Positions 8,595 through 17,303 of a stretch of 64,000 nt of DNA are shown one piece after another. The notes beneath the pieces are model-generated. The model ran no database searches and was not told where the DNA came from. It was given only the letters and a program-made list of their open reading frames with translations. Source of the DNA: Chryseobacterium indologenes (GTDB lineage Bacteria > Bacteroidota > Bacteroidia > Flavobacteriales > Weeksellaceae); NCBI GenBank assembly GCA_002439165.1, contig DJTE01000048.1:210089-274088 (forward strand), read 5' to 3'. The position numbers and the translations under genes are program-made. Each line of letters begins with the position of its first letter. Within the stretch, counting starts at the first letter, position 1.

Positions 8595-9931
8595 AGCTTA
8601 TTTATTAATTTTTGTAGATTTTGCAGATGTACAGGTTTTCCGGAAGCCCTGTTCTGATTCATCAGGGCTATTGATTTGATGAGGGGATCCGCACTTCCGA
8701 AGTATGGCTTAGGATCGAAAACCACATTCAGGATTTTGCTTTTCCCTTCCGTATCACCGTTTTTCGCGTAATATTTTGCTATCAATACGTTCATCCTGTC
8801 AATAGAATGGGTATTGGAAGTCCCAAACATATTCCTACACTGCAGCATTATTTTATCTCTGGCCGCATCCGTCTGATTTCTGAGAATATCAAGTTTTATT
8901 TTCCGGGTGTTGAGCTCAAATTTCTTATCGGGACTATCCACATCAGCTTCTAAAAACTGAAGCAGCGGGTTGAGCTGTGAGGGTACGGGAGCATTCTGGT
9001 CTTCTGCTTTTTTCAAATAAACATCCAGCAATGCAATACCGGACCAAAATGTATTTTTTAAAGCATGGTTCTGGTTTTCAATGCTGATTAAAAGATCAAA
9101 TCTTTTCTGAAGCTTTGAAAGATCCCGGATATATTTTAGAAAAAGAGGATCCTGTTTATCGATGCTGTTATAATAAGCAACAGCTTTATTAAGAGCTTCC
9201 TGGTTATTTTTTTCTTTTCTGTACCTCTGCACAATCAGGCTATGAAGCTCTCTGATATGCTGTTTCCTGTCCGGAGAAGCAGGTTTCGCCAGCAATATAT
9301 TTAATTTTGTTTCCAGTTCTGAGTTGGAAACATCTTCAAACCTTTTCTTGAAATTTTTATATTGACTTTTCCTGTGAATCTTTAAAGATATATTACTGTT
9401 TGGATTCTGTGAATCGGCATTACAGTCCAGCAATCTTTTAATTTTAACAAATTGCTCCTGCAGATTCTTATTATCCGGATGCTTTTGAACAAAAGTCTCA
9501 TATTTCTGCCTAATGTCATCCAGTAATCTTCCATTGAAATTAATAGCCTTTTTAATTTTTTTATTGCCTAAAGCCGCATTAAAGTATTCCCTGTACAGCC
9601 TTTGCTTGATCTCAAGATTATCAGGATTTAGAAGGAGGGCGGATTTGAACATCAATATCACTTCCCATTCCTTTTTTTTCTGGGCAAGCAAAACCTTTCT
9701 CAATCCGTCATAAGCCCGGATTTCATTGGGGTACTGTAAAATGATCTGCTGATAAATCTGTTTTGCCTGGCTGCTGTTACCCTGTTTTCTGAGAACTTTC
9801 GCATTCTTCAATAATGCATTCACATCAAGAAAACCTGATAAGTTTTTGTTTTCTGACAATAAATAATTAGGGAAAATTACGGAGAGTACTCCTAGAGAGC
9901 CTAGTGCAATAAATTTTCTTCTGGTTATCAT
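8591..9931 (-). CDS. TPR protein with twin-arginine-like signal, first gene of the RHS operon
   Basis: The 446-residue protein starts MITRRKFIALG, a twin-arginine-like motif followed by a hydrophobic run (to about residue 26), so it could be exported folded or be anchored. At least two TPR-like helical pairs are visible between about 35 and 130 (AKQIYQQIILQYPN, LLLNPDN), followed by a long helical region rich in Lys, Gln and Asn. No enzymatic motif is seen. It is the first gene after a good -7 box, and its TGA overlaps the ATG of the lamin-tail gene. A scaffold or chaperone role for the large secreted proteins downstream is plausible but unproven. Confidence 0.8.
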   Translation of the reverse strand: MITRRKFIALGSLGVLSVIFPNYLLSENKNLSGFLDVNALLKNAKVLRKQGNSSQAKQIYQQIILQYPNEIRAYDGLRKVLLAQKKKEWEVILMFKSALLLNPDNLEIKQRLYREYFNAALGNKKIKKAINFNGRLLDDIRQKYETFVQKHPDNKNLQEQFVKIKRLLDCNADSQNPNSNISLKIHRKSQYKNFKKRFEDVSNSELETKLNILLAKPASPDRKQHIRELHSLIVQRYRKEKNNQEALNKAVAYYNSIDKQDPLFLKYIRDLSKLQKRFDLLISIENQNHALKNTFWSGIALLDVYLKKAEDQNAPVPSQLNPLLQFLEADVDSPDKKFELNTRKIKLDILRNQTDAARDKIMLQCRNMFGTSNTHSIDRMNVLIAKYYAKNGDTEGKSKILNVVFDPKPYFGSADPLIKSIALMNQNRASGKPVHLQNLQKLINKL

Positions 9932-10443
9932 TGGGTTTTTATTTAAAAAAGGGAAGACAGGATCTCACGGCCTGTATTTTTCTACCACGAAGGTTGTAAA
10001 TTCAATTGTTTGACTTCCCCTTGATGGCAAATATAATATTTTTTTCATCTTTCACAACACGGTGGGTAATTTTGTTAAAATATTTTTAATTCATATCATA
10101 AATCACACATTAACAAACACTTTCATTTAAAAAAATCAGAATAATATTGAATATGTAGATAAAAAATCAGATTGGTAAAAATAAAAGCGGCCCCAAAAGG
10201 CCGGCCTTTTCCATATTTCATGAAAGCCAGAAGTTTACAAGTCCAAAAAATGTCCTTGCTTTTTTATTTTCGCCATAGTACATATTTTAAGATAGAAAAC
10301 AGTAAGTATATCCATTCTTCAGAACTATTACCTGAAGTGTGAATGTGAATTTAAGAAGAAACGGATATGAAGTCAATTACCCTTTTAGGGTATTGCGGCA
10401 GGCTGGTAAAAATGCAAAATTTGTAATACTAAATACCTCTGTC
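9932..10443. other. Intergenic region between divergent genes
   Basis: These 512 bases separate the leftward RHS operon from the rightward gene at 10444. Apart from the leftward promoter, a GGCC-rich patch at about 10189-10205 can form a small hairpin. An imperfect -7-like box (AAAATTTG, about 10414-10421) precedes the rightward gene. No further gene is seen. Confidence 0.5.
10028..10058 (-). promoter_or_regulatory. Bacteroidota-type promoter of the RHS operon
   Basis: On the minus strand TATATTTG (10035-10028) matches the -7 consensus TAnnTTTG exactly. GTTGTG at 10058-10053 lies at a suitable distance for the -33 element. The leader to the ATG at 9931 is about 90 bases. Confidence 0.6.
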
Positions 10444-11556
10444 ATGAAAACTAAAATTTTATTGATGCTGCTCCTATGCGTGTACAGCATATTTTATTCC
10501 CAAAAAAACACCATTTATTATGATTTTGAAAGATCCGGCTATTTTGTGAACAACACTGATAATCCGAATCCCGAGCCCAAAGAATTAACACCCATTCCTT
10601 CTGAGCTTAAGAATAATACTGAGTATCAGCTGAAAATGGTTAATATTAATCCTTTTTACTATAAAATATCACTGCAGATCAAGCAGCAGGATAAGATCAA
10701 AGAAATTTTTGATTTTATCCGAAAGGCAATATCCGGAGATTTTACTCCTGATCATCCAATCACGCAGGGAAGAGAAAAAGATTTAGCCTTTAAAAAACTT
10801 TATAATAAGGCAATATTAATAGATGCTTTATTGAAAAACTCCTATTTTTCGAAAGATATAAAGACTCTTATCGGAAATTTCAAAAAAGAAAATACACTGT
10901 TGGCGGCTTATCAAAACTCTGATACGCCTTCATCTTACGACTTTACAGACGTTCAAAAACTCAACACTCTTATGAATGATGTTTCCTATTTTGTTCATGA
11001 GAAACATTCAACAATGGATTTGGGAAAATTTACAACCGCCGGTACCGATTATACTTTTGAGCTTACCTTTACCCCGCCTGAAGATACTTCAATTAAGAAC
11101 TCTGAAAAGAAAGATGTGACAACCTTCACATCAAAAAGTAAATTTAAGGCTTACTTCAGTTCCGGGCTGTTCCTTGCCGCTCCCGTCAACAGTAAGTATT
11201 ATGTATCGGATAAAAATGCAAATAATGCCTATACCATCGGGGAAGAAGACCGGGGCAAAATGTCTTTGGGGGTCATGACTTTAGCTCATCTCCTGTATAG
11301 CTTCAAGGATTCAACAACTAAAATAGGCTTTAATGCCGGAGCAGGGATCGATCTGGATACACAGCTCAGGTTTCTGATCGGAGGAAGCTTTATGACTAAT
11401 AATATTACTTTTAATGCAGGCTACAACTGGGCTTTTAAAGAAGTTTTATCTGATAAATTACAGCAGGATAAAGAATATGCAGAGCAGCCTGAGATCTCCT
11501 ATAAAAAAGTTCTGAAAGGCGGATTCTGGCTTGGAATCAGTTACAGAATATTTTAA
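10444..11556 (+). CDS. Exported protein with a beta-barrel-like C-terminus, function unknown
   Basis: The start is placed at the ATG at 10444 because it opens a clear signal peptide (MKTKILLMLLLCVYSIFYSQ); upstream in-frame codons are not signal-like. The mature part is about 350 residues. A helical lysine-rich middle is followed by a C-terminal third with alternating aromatic and glycine strands (FNAGAGIDLD, ITFNAGYNWAF) ending LGISYRIF. A terminal aromatic residue after alternating strands is typical of outer-membrane barrels. No family is recognised. It stands alone, followed by a hairpin terminator shared with the convergent neighbour. Confidence 0.75.
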   Translation: MKTKILLMLLLCVYSIFYSQKNTIYYDFERSGYFVNNTDNPNPEPKELTPIPSELKNNTEYQLKMVNINPFYYKISLQIKQQDKIKEIFDFIRKAISGDFTPDHPITQGREKDLAFKKLYNKAILIDALLKNSYFSKDIKTLIGNFKKENTLLAAYQNSDTPSSYDFTDVQKLNTLMNDVSYFVHEKHSTMDLGKFTTAGTDYTFELTFTPPEDTSIKNSEKKDVTTFTSKSKFKAYFSSGLFLAAPVNSKYYVSDKNANNAYTIGEEDRGKMSLGVMTLAHLLYSFKDSTTKIGFNAGAGIDLDTQLRFLIGGSFMTNNITFNAGYNWAFKEVLSDKLQQDKEYAEQPEISYKKVLKGGFWLGISYRIF

Positions 11557-11562
11557 ATAAAA

Positions 11563-11591
11563 ATAAGCCGGTGCGGGATGTACCGGCTTAT
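11563..11591. terminator. Hairpin terminator between convergent genes
   Basis: ATAAGCCGGT and ACCGGCTTAT form a perfect ten-base stem with a nine-base loop. On the minus strand it is followed by TTTTTATTT, so it ends the leftward gene at 11633. It may also serve the rightward gene at 11556. Confidence 0.75.
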
Positions 11592-11632
11592 CAAGCATAA
11601 AAAAACTAACTCAGGATGATCATGATGATCTT

Positions 11633-12598
11633 TTATTTTTTGATGAACTTATTTTTGTAGATATTTCCTTTGGCATCCGTGGAAATAACGAAATAATTCC
11701 CGGGAACCAGACTGCTAACGTCAATAGCTTCGTTGTACTGATGTCCGTTTTTCTTCAGAACCACTTTTCCGGATACATCGATAACAGAAACCTCAGTATA
11801 CGTTTTATCTGATTCTTTTCCTATATACAGGAACTGTGCAGCAGGATTCGGATAGATCTTCAGGTGGCTGTCTTTCGTTTTGGTCTCTCCTGTTGCCAGG
11901 TTTTCGCAGAACTCAAAATTTCCGAAGTTCAGTTTGACAAATGAAGCCGTTCCTAAAAATTCACACTGATCCGGGCAGTACTCCGTACAGGCATAAAACC
12001 CATACTCCCCAGATTGTGTAGCGGTATAGGAATCTCCCGTAACTCCTGCAATCACACATTCGTCTCCTATGGAAGGCGGTGCTATGCCTGGAATACATTT
12101 ATACCAGGTATGGGTTCCGTATACCACAGGAAATGCATTGCTGAACTGTACAGATGCTCCTGCACAGATGTTGAATTCCCCGTCTCCTATCTGCTCAAAG
12201 GTTCCAGGTGTGAATGTGGTGATCATAGAAGGAAGCCCGTATACAAATCCGTCTGCCATTATCGCCGGGCTTTCTGCTGAACAGCTTCCCCGCGTTACAG
12301 CCACTTTAAAATAATAAAGCTGATCATCATTTCCGTTGATTGTGAGGGTTTGTGAAGTTTCTCCGGGAATAGGCTCCCAGGGATTTGTATTGGGAGACTG
12401 CCAGGTCCATTCCTGTCTGTACCACTGATAGGTATCAAATGTCTGGGTAGAAAGGACTTCATTTTCTGTGTTACAGAATAAAATTTTGTCCGGAAATTTC
12501 ACTCCAAGCCTCGGACTGGTAATGGTAGGGTTACACTGGGCTTTTATATTCAGGGCACTGATGAATAGAAAAGCCAAAAACATAAGTTTTACTTTCAT
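11633..12598 (-). CDS. Secreted type IX cargo protein with Ig-like region
   Basis: The 321-residue product has a signal peptide (about 1-20, ending IKAQ). The cysteine-containing beta-rich body resembles the Ig/PKD-like repeats of flavobacterial surface proteins, with YQWYRQ and HTWYKC strand motifs. The last 75 residues, from LKIYPNPAAQFLYI to KNKFIKK, fit the type A sorting domain of type IX secretion. It is expected at the cell surface or in the medium. No binding partner or enzymatic motif is visible. It lies 35 bases downstream of the anti-sigma-like gene on the same strand, so the sigma factor locus may co-transcribe it. Confidence 0.85.
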   Translation of the reverse strand: MKVKLMFLAFLFISALNIKAQCNPTITSPRLGVKFPDKILFCNTENEVLSTQTFDTYQWYRQEWTWQSPNTNPWEPIPGETSQTLTINGNDDQLYYFKVAVTRGSCSAESPAIMADGFVYGLPSMITTFTPGTFEQIGDGEFNICAGASVQFSNAFPVVYGTHTWYKCIPGIAPPSIGDECVIAGVTGDSYTATQSGEYGFYACTEYCPDQCEFLGTASFVKLNFGNFEFCENLATGETKTKDSHLKIYPNPAAQFLYIGKESDKTYTEVSVIDVSGKVVLKKNGHQYNEAIDVSSLVPGNYFVISTDAKGNIYKNKFIKK

Positions 12599-12633
12599 AT
12601 ATAAATCGTTAAGGGTTGATGCATTATAACAGG

Positions 12634-14001
12634 TCAGTCCAGCAACAGTCTGATCCCGAATTTCACATTGAACTGTAAGGGTTTTTCTTTATAAATGGTG
12701 TTAAGTCCGTTATGATCTTTAAAATGGTAACCGATTCCCGGCTCTGCATATATTCCGAATTTATCAATCACTTTCAGCTGAAGTCCGGCTGCTGTATTCA
12801 CTGAGAACTGCATGGGTTTTGAGTTCAGGCGCTCTTCCGTGGTTTCTTTTACTTCGTCATTGACAATATATTTTGTTTTAAGGTTTCCTGCCACCGGTTT
12901 TTCGGCAAGCATTCCTCCTGTAATATATCCTGTAAACCGTCCTTTTTTTACCACATTATAGTTCACCTGCACCGGAATACCGATATAATGAATTGTCTGA
13001 TCTCCTTTTATATAATTGGAACCTGTCCCGGAATGAAGTTCAGACGAAAGCTTGGTATAGCTGATCCCTGTTCCAATGCCCCATCTTTTCCCAAGATTAT
13101 AATACAGGGAAAGGCCGAAAGTAACCGGAATCTTATGTCTTATCTTTGCTTCTACCTCTTTACTCTGATTGGCCAGTAAAATCTCAGTAAGCGGATCCTG
13201 GTCAATGGTTGTGGCACTCCAAACCTCATCAACAGCCATTGGACTTCCGCTCATAGACGCATATCCAGGGAACTGCTGCACGGAAGAGTTTGAAGAGGCA
13301 TTTCCTGTCAGCATACTCAGCATCCATGATCCTCCTCTACCTTTCTTCACAGAACCGGGCTTACTCAGGTCCGCATATTTCTCCGGCAGGTCTTTTTCAT
13401 CCAAAGCAGAGAGTTTTTCTGCTTTTTCTTCTTTCGGGTTGATCGCGTAAGCCTGATCAGGATTTTCTTTGTGCTGTATGATCCCCACTTCCAAAACATT
13501 GTTTTTCTCTCCTGATCTTTCAGTATTGACACTGTTCTCAAAAGACTCTTTCAGGATTTTTTCAGCAATACTTTTCCCTGTGATCAGTCCTTTTGCACCT
13601 ATATTTATTGCCGGAGCCGCCCTGTTGATATCCGCAGCTTCAGAATGTTCTGCTTTTCTTGCGTAATCCTTCATCTGATCTTTCTTTCCGGAATGGGTCA
13701 TATGTTTAAGACCTGTTGTATCGGCATTCATATCCAGCAGCAGTTTTCCGGTAAAGAATAACAGAACTACGGCTGCTGCAATTCCAGCCATACGGTATAG
13801 CCACGCTTTATTCCTCTCCGCAGAAGCCGGTTCTCTTTCAGTGATGTTCTCTGAATCTGAATTCAGATTGACAGGAGGAATTATATTCTCATTATTTTCT
13901 GAGAACAACTCATCCCTGATATCGTCCCACAGCCCGTCCGGAACATCCTCTTCATGGTCTTCCATCCTGCTGCGCAGATCATTGAGCCACCGGTTATTCA
14001 T
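12634..14001 (-). CDS. Transmembrane anti-sigma-like protein with outer-membrane-barrel-type C-terminus
   Basis: The 455-residue protein has an acidic cytoplasmic-type N-terminus (WLNDLRSRMEDHEEDVPDGLW). One membrane segment lies near 69-90, followed by a long low-complexity linker. From about residue 295 the C-terminal part looks like an eight-strand PorT/OmpA-type barrel (LSLYYNLGKRWGIGTGISYT, ending FGIRLLLD). Its start overlaps the end of the ECF sigma gene by eight bases, so the pair is translationally coupled. Similar sigma-linked proteins in Bacteroidota are thought to act as anti-sigma factors; that role is inferred from position and layout. How one chain combines an inner-membrane helix with a barrel fold is unclear. 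Confidence 0.8.
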   Translation of the reverse strand: MNNRWLNDLRSRMEDHEEDVPDGLWDDIRDELFSENNENIIPPVNLNSDSENITEREPASAERNKAWLYRMAGIAAAVVLLFFTGKLLLDMNADTTGLKHMTHSGKKDQMKDYARKAEHSEAADINRAAPAINIGAKGLITGKSIAEKILKESFENSVNTERSGEKNNVLEVGIIQHKENPDQAYAINPKEEKAEKLSALDEKDLPEKYADLSKPGSVKKGRGGSWMLSMLTGNASSNSSVQQFPGYASMSGSPMAVDEVWSATTIDQDPLTEILLANQSKEVEAKIRHKIPVTFGLSLYYNLGKRWGIGTGISYTKLSSELHSGTGSNYIKGDQTIHYIGIPVQVNYNVVKKGRFTGYITGGMLAEKPVAGNLKTKYIVNDEVKETTEERLNSKPMQFSVNTAAGLQLKVIDKFGIYAEPGIGYHFKDHNGLNTIYKEKPLQFNVKFGIRLLLD

Positions 14002-14560
14002 ATTGTGCTTTTTTGGTCATTTTAAATTCTTTAATTTGCCGGACCAGTATTCCTTTGGCCCTGTGAAATTGCGAAGCTGAAGAATTTTCTGCTATTCCCA
14101 GAAGCCCGGCAATCTCTTTATGGCTTTTCTTTTCAAATACATACAGGTTAAAAACGGTTCTGTAACCCTCCGGCAGTGCCTGTATCATTTTCATAACCTC
14201 TTCCTGTGGAATTTCTTCAAAATCAGGTTCTTCATTATCTTCTAAATCAGGAAAATCAAAGGTCCGGGTTACAGTCTGGAAACCGGCATTATCCCGGATC
14301 AGCTTCAGGGCTTCATTTATGACAATCCTTATCATCCAGGCTTTCAGCGATCCTTCTCCACGGTATTCAAATGTTTCTATGGACCGGAACATTTTGATAA
14401 AACTGTTCTGCAGAATATCTCTTACATCATCTTTTTCCACAATATATCTGGAGCAGACCCCTGCAAGGCTTCCGGAATAGGTTCCGAAAAGCTCTTTCCA
14501 GGCAGCTTCTTCTTTTATCAGAAGGCGGTTAATCAAAATCTGCTCCTTGTTTTTTTTCAT
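13994..14560 (-). CDS. ECF-type RNA polymerase sigma factor
   Basis: The 188-residue protein has the two-domain ECF layout. Sigma-2 (about 20-90) contains DVRDILQNSFIKMFR, and sigma-4 (about 125-180) contains LPEGYRTVFNLYVFE and an HTH (SHKEIAGLLGIAENS). An acidic linker (DLEDNEEPDFEE) joins them. It should direct RNA polymerase to a specific set of promoters and be held by the coupled membrane protein downstream. The start ATG follows a -7 match at 14596-14603. The type IX cargo gene at 11633 may be co-transcribed. The target promoters cannot be read from this window. Confidence 0.95.
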   Translation of the reverse strand: MKKNKEQILINRLLIKEEAAWKELFGTYSGSLAGVCSRYIVEKDDVRDILQNSFIKMFRSIETFEYRGEGSLKAWMIRIVINEALKLIRDNAGFQTVTRTFDFPDLEDNEEPDFEEIPQEEVMKMIQALPEGYRTVFNLYVFEKKSHKEIAGLLGIAENSSASQFHRAKGILVRQIKEFKMTKKAQYE

Positions 14561-14595
14561 GTATGACTAAAGCGTCCGGCTTTTAAATGATACTG

Positions 14596-14603
14596 CAAAA
14601 ATA
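14596..14603 (-). promoter_or_regulatory. -7 box upstream of the ECF sigma gene
   Basis: TATTTTTG on the minus strand matches TAnnTTTG and lies about 35 bases before the sigma ATG. No convincing -33 element is seen. Confidence 0.45.
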
Positions 14604-14645
14604 GAATGGATCTTTTAAACATCATCTATCTGTTTACGGTTTCTG

Positions 14646-15227
14646 TTAATACTTCAGATTATAGGGGAAATTATAATAAATGATATCATATGGATTCAAG
14701 TCTATTCCGTCAACGGTAATTTTTTCAGCAGCCAGGCCAAATCTCAGCGACCTGTCTAATCCTGCAAAGTATCCATTCTGTTTAGCGGTTAAGGTAACCA
14801 TTACATTTTTATCAACTCCGTCAACAGGAATTTTTAATTCCAGTTTTTTAGGGTCAAAAGTAAGCTCTATCAGATTTTTATCAGCATACAATACTGAGGA
14901 ATAATTCAGTTTATAGGTCACTTTTCCCATTGCAACCAGAGCGGCTTCTGCTTTTACAGGATCTTTTACCACTGATTTCACAATTTCTCTTACCGGAAAT
15001 TCCGTAAAAAGTATGGTGTCCTTTTTCGATTTAAATTCTATTGCTTTTTCTGTTCTGGAAATTCCCTGAACCGTAATCAGCCTTCCCCGGTAGTTCCCGT
15101 TAAGATCCTCCAGTTTTACGGGGGAAATCTCTACATCTCCGTCATCAAGACATGAGCTAAAAAGGGTGAAAATTACCCCTACGGCTAAAATAGCCGCAAA
15201 AAACTTAAGTACTATTAAATTCTTCAT
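14646..15227 (-). CDS. DUF4840-like lipoprotein
   Basis: The start is set at the ATG at 15227, which gives MKNLIVLKFF and a lipoprotein signal with lipobox LFSSC (Cys 26). An in-frame ATG 27 bases upstream gives a less signal-like start. The 193-residue protein is a beta-rich domain (LNGNYRGRLITVQG near the N-terminus) of the type called DUF4840 in Bacteroidota, assigned from memory. It should be anchored to the outer or inner membrane by its lipidated cysteine. It lies 85 bases upstream of the sigma gene on the same strand, and a separate sigma promoter is likely. Confidence 0.75.
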   Translation of the reverse strand: MKNLIVLKFFAAILAVGVIFTLFSSCLDDGDVEISPVKLEDLNGNYRGRLITVQGISRTEKAIEFKSKKDTILFTEFPVREIVKSVVKDPVKAEAALVAMGKVTYKLNYSSVLYADKNLIELTFDPKKLELKIPVDGVDKNVMVTLTAKQNGYFAGLDRSLRFGLAAEKITVDGIDLNPYDIIYYNFPYNLKY

Positions 15228-15510
15228 TCCATTATTTTTTTCTGTATTAAACATTCCTTATTTTGAGTACTCATTAGTAAAATCCGGTTTTTGGAAAATC
15301 TTGCATGAAACTGTAAAAAAAATCAATAAAAAAACATAATTGACTGATTATCAAAACATAAAATTTAATTCCAGTTACACTTTATAAAGCTAACGATCCT
15401 GTTTTTGCTATACAAGGCTGAATATCTTACCTTATTTTCAAAGCTATTTAAATATTTTCCGTATGGTTTCTACCTAATTTCAGGGAGAACAAAATCCTGA
15501 TTTTTCTGTA
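15228..15510. other. Intergenic region between divergent lipoprotein genes
   Basis: This stretch is strongly AT-rich, with a run of A/T tracts at 15310-15370. Beyond the divergent promoters that must lie here, no gene or clear repeat is seen. Confidence 0.4.
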
Positions 15511-15542
15511 TTGCCCGGGCAGCCTATCCTGTGCTACATTTG
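15511..15542 (+). promoter_or_regulatory. Bacteroidota-type promoter of the lipoprotein gene at 15570
   Basis: TTG at 15511-15513 and TACATTTG at 15535-15542 are separated by 21 bases and fit the -33/-7 pattern. Transcription should start near 15549. This excludes the in-frame ATG at 15531 and supports the ATG at 15570. Confidence 0.65.
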
Positions 15543-15569
15543 CCGGATCAACATTCAAAAAGTAGTATT

Positions 15570-16055
15570 ATGAAAATGCAAAGGACAAAACAAATTATTT
15601 TCAGCCTTCTCAGTCTGGCCGTTATAGGAAGCATCTCTGCTGCATGCAGTAAAGATGATGACAGCCCTTCTGACACGAAGGCCAATATGAAAATGACGAT
15701 TACGGTGAGCGGGGCAGATTCCAACGACCAGGCAGATTTCGGAATAGCAGCAGGAAACCACGATGCCAGCCAGTACGGAGCTCCGGTATGGAAAATAAAC
15801 GGGGCTGTTCAGGGAAATGAAGACGATATTATCCTGGGAACAGATGATTTCATCGGTTCCACCCAAACCTATGTTCTTGAAACCGTGAAACCTTTTAATT
15901 TCGGGAATTTAAGTGCCCATGTTACCAATCATGACGGAGGTCCTATTGCAGTAAGGTATAAAGCTGAGATCGGCGGAAGTGTGGAAACTGATGTAACAGT
16001 GACCGTAGCAGCCGGACAGACCCATAATAAGAATTATACCTACGTGGCAAAATAA
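15570..16055 (+). CDS. Small lipoprotein, function unknown
   Basis: From the ATG at 15570 the 161-residue product has a lipoprotein signal with lipobox SAAC (Cys 26), then an acidic spacer (SKDDDSPSD) common in surface-exposed Bacteroidota lipoproteins. The rest is a compact beta-rich domain of about 120 residues. An upstream in-frame ATG at 15531 lies inside the promoter and is rejected. No family is recognised. The gene is monocistronic, with its own promoter and a strong terminator. It is divergent from the DUF4840-like lipoprotein gene. Confidence 0.8.
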   Translation: MKMQRTKQIIFSLLSLAVIGSISAACSKDDDSPSDTKANMKMTITVSGADSNDQADFGIAAGNHDASQYGAPVWKINGAVQGNEDDIILGTDDFIGSTQTYVLETVKPFNFGNLSAHVTNHDGGPIAVRYKAEIGGSVETDVTVTVAAGQTHNKNYTYVAK

Positions 16056-16101
16056 GCTTTGCTTCTGAACTAAATCAATATCAAATATTTTTGGACTATT
16101 A

Positions 16102-16136
16102 AAGACCGGTAGCTTAAGGCTACCGGTCTTTTTTTC
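16102..16136 (+). terminator. Rho-independent terminator
   Basis: AAGACCGGTAGC and GCTACCGGTCTT form a 12-base perfect stem followed by seven T. It ends the lipoprotein gene at 16055. Confidence 0.9.
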
Positions 16137-16246
16137 ATTCATCTTTCTTGAAATTTTCTCTAACTTAAAGCTAGAAAAAAGAAAACCAGCATGGAAATCA
16201 TGCCGGTTGATTTAAAAGTTTTGAATATTTTCAAAAGCAGTAAAAA

Positions 16247-16519
16247 TTACTGCAGTTCTTCCGGGACTTTGTATAACCCATTTTTAGTGATAATCTCCAA
16301 TAACTTATTTGTCTTCCTATCAACTGTTATGGCCGCCCCAGTTCCAAGAACAGGAGGGTTAAAGTTAAAATAGACGGAATACTGAAATTCATGTTCCGGA
16401 TTCATTTCCAGGATCATAGGATTTATATCTCTATATACTCCAATACTGTTATAATCACCTAATAAGCCTAAAGTTTTTAAAGCCTTAGTCGCTTTTTCTA
16501 TTATTTCCTGATCTGTCAT
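16247..16519 (-). CDS. Small hypothetical protein
   Basis: The 90-residue product has no signal peptide. It begins with a helix (MTDQEIIEKATKALKTLGLL) and continues with beta strands ending in AITVDRKTNKLLEIITKNG, a pattern seen in small single-domain cytoplasmic proteins. No family is recognised. It stands alone between a terminator and a repeat-like intergenic stretch. Polymorphic-toxin immunity proteins often look like this, but no toxin gene is adjacent, so no role is assigned. Confidence 0.6.
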   Translation of the reverse strand: MTDQEIIEKATKALKTLGLLGDYNSIGVYRDINPMILEMNPEHEFQYSVYFNFNPPVLGTGAAITVDRKTNKLLEIITKNGLYKVPEELQ

Positions 16520-16565
16520 ATTAAATAAGATCTTTTTTATTTTGTAGTATTTTCTATTTTGTGGT

Positions 16566-16685
16566 TAAAAAAATTTCCCACAGATCGCTTAGATTGCACA
16601 AATTTATGGATATTTTATTCGCTCGCTGATCTTGCAGATGATGCAGATTTTTTATTCAGCGTTAATAAAAATGGTTAAAGTTTAA
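16566..16685 (-). repeat. Degenerate flavobacterial intergenic repeat
   Basis: Read on the minus strand, this contains imperfect copies of an ATCTGC / CATCTGCAAGATC / GCAATCTAAGCGATCTGTGGG pattern. Similar 'ATCTGTGG' stretches are scattered between genes in many Chryseobacterium and Flavobacterium genomes, by recollection. It has no coding potential. Confidence 0.4.
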
Positions 16686-16744
16686 GAGTCTTTTTGCGCC
16701 TTTTGATTTCAACTATATTATTATCTCCCGGGTGATACCGGAAA

Positions 16745-16942
16745 TTAATTAAAAAAAGAAAACCGCTCCCTTTGAAGCGGTTGATGCTGATATTTAATTT
16801 TCTGATAATCAAACTTCTGATAATATAAGGGTTCTCCCGTTTCATCTGAAATGATTAAAAAACCGATATTCTCGAACAAAGAATTAATTGAAATAATCCA
16901 TCCTGAAATTACCTTATCTTCAAATAATCTGTACAATACCAT
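16745..16942 (-). CDS. Small hypothetical protein at the end of the HTH cluster
   Basis: The 65-residue frame has protein-like composition up to about residue 52 (GWIISINSLFENIGFLIISD, GEPLYYQKFDYQKIKYQ). Its start overlaps the end of the HTH gene at 16920 by 23 bases. Its last codons run through a terminator hairpin (16761-16782), which is unusual and lowers confidence. No family is recognised. It may belong with the other small proteins of this leftward cluster. Confidence 0.4.
   Translation of the reverse strand: MVLYRLFEDKVISGWIISINSLFENIGFLIISDETGEPLYYQKFDYQKIKYQHQPLQRERFSFFN
16761..16782 (-). terminator. Terminator of the HTH small-gene cluster
   Basis: AACCGCT and AGCGGTT form a hairpin. 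On the minus strand it is followed by TTCTTTTTTT. It lies within the last codons of the frame ending at 16745 and should end the leftward cluster. Confidence 0.7.
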
Positions 16943-17303
16943 TATCTGAATTTCTGTTTCCGGAGCCGTTTTCTCCTAAAAATATCTTTTTCCATTTCGC
17001 CACAGAGTTGCGGCTGAGGCTGAAATGTCTGGCCAGTTCACTGTTATTCATTCCGTTTTCTTTCTGATACTTCAGGATCTCCATTATAGTCTGCTTATCG
17101 TATGAACGGTGTTTTTGGGTACTGATAAGTTTATTATGCGTCACTTCTTTAGTGAAAATCAGATTATTCAGTTTGATAATATCCATTGCAGACAGTTCTT
17201 TTTTGGCAAGGATAGATCTGCATTTTGCTTCTTTATCCGGGAATTTTCTGATGATGATATCATTGTAGATTTTCCGGTAATTTGGTTTTATATATTTTTC
17301 CAT
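16920..17303 (-). CDS. Helix-turn-helix protein, transposase-OrfA-like
   Basis: The 127-residue basic protein ends in a clear HTH (NNSELARHFSLSRNSVAKWKK, about 86-107) of the type found in IS3-family OrfA and related DNA-binding proteins. The N-terminal half (PNYRKIYNDIIIRKFPDKE, LSAMDIIKLNNLIF) recurs, by recollection, in Chryseobacterium proteins encoded near the second HTH protein seen here at 17759. No DDE nuclease gene or terminal inverted repeats were found, so this is not a complete insertion sequence. DNA binding is likely. The biological role is unknown. Confidence 0.75.
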   Translation of the reverse strand: MEKYIKPNYRKIYNDIIIRKFPDKEAKCRSILAKKELSAMDIIKLNNLIFTKEVTHNKLISTQKHRSYDKQTIMEILKYQKENGMNNSELARHFSLSRNSVAKWKKIFLGENGSGNRNSDNGIVQII

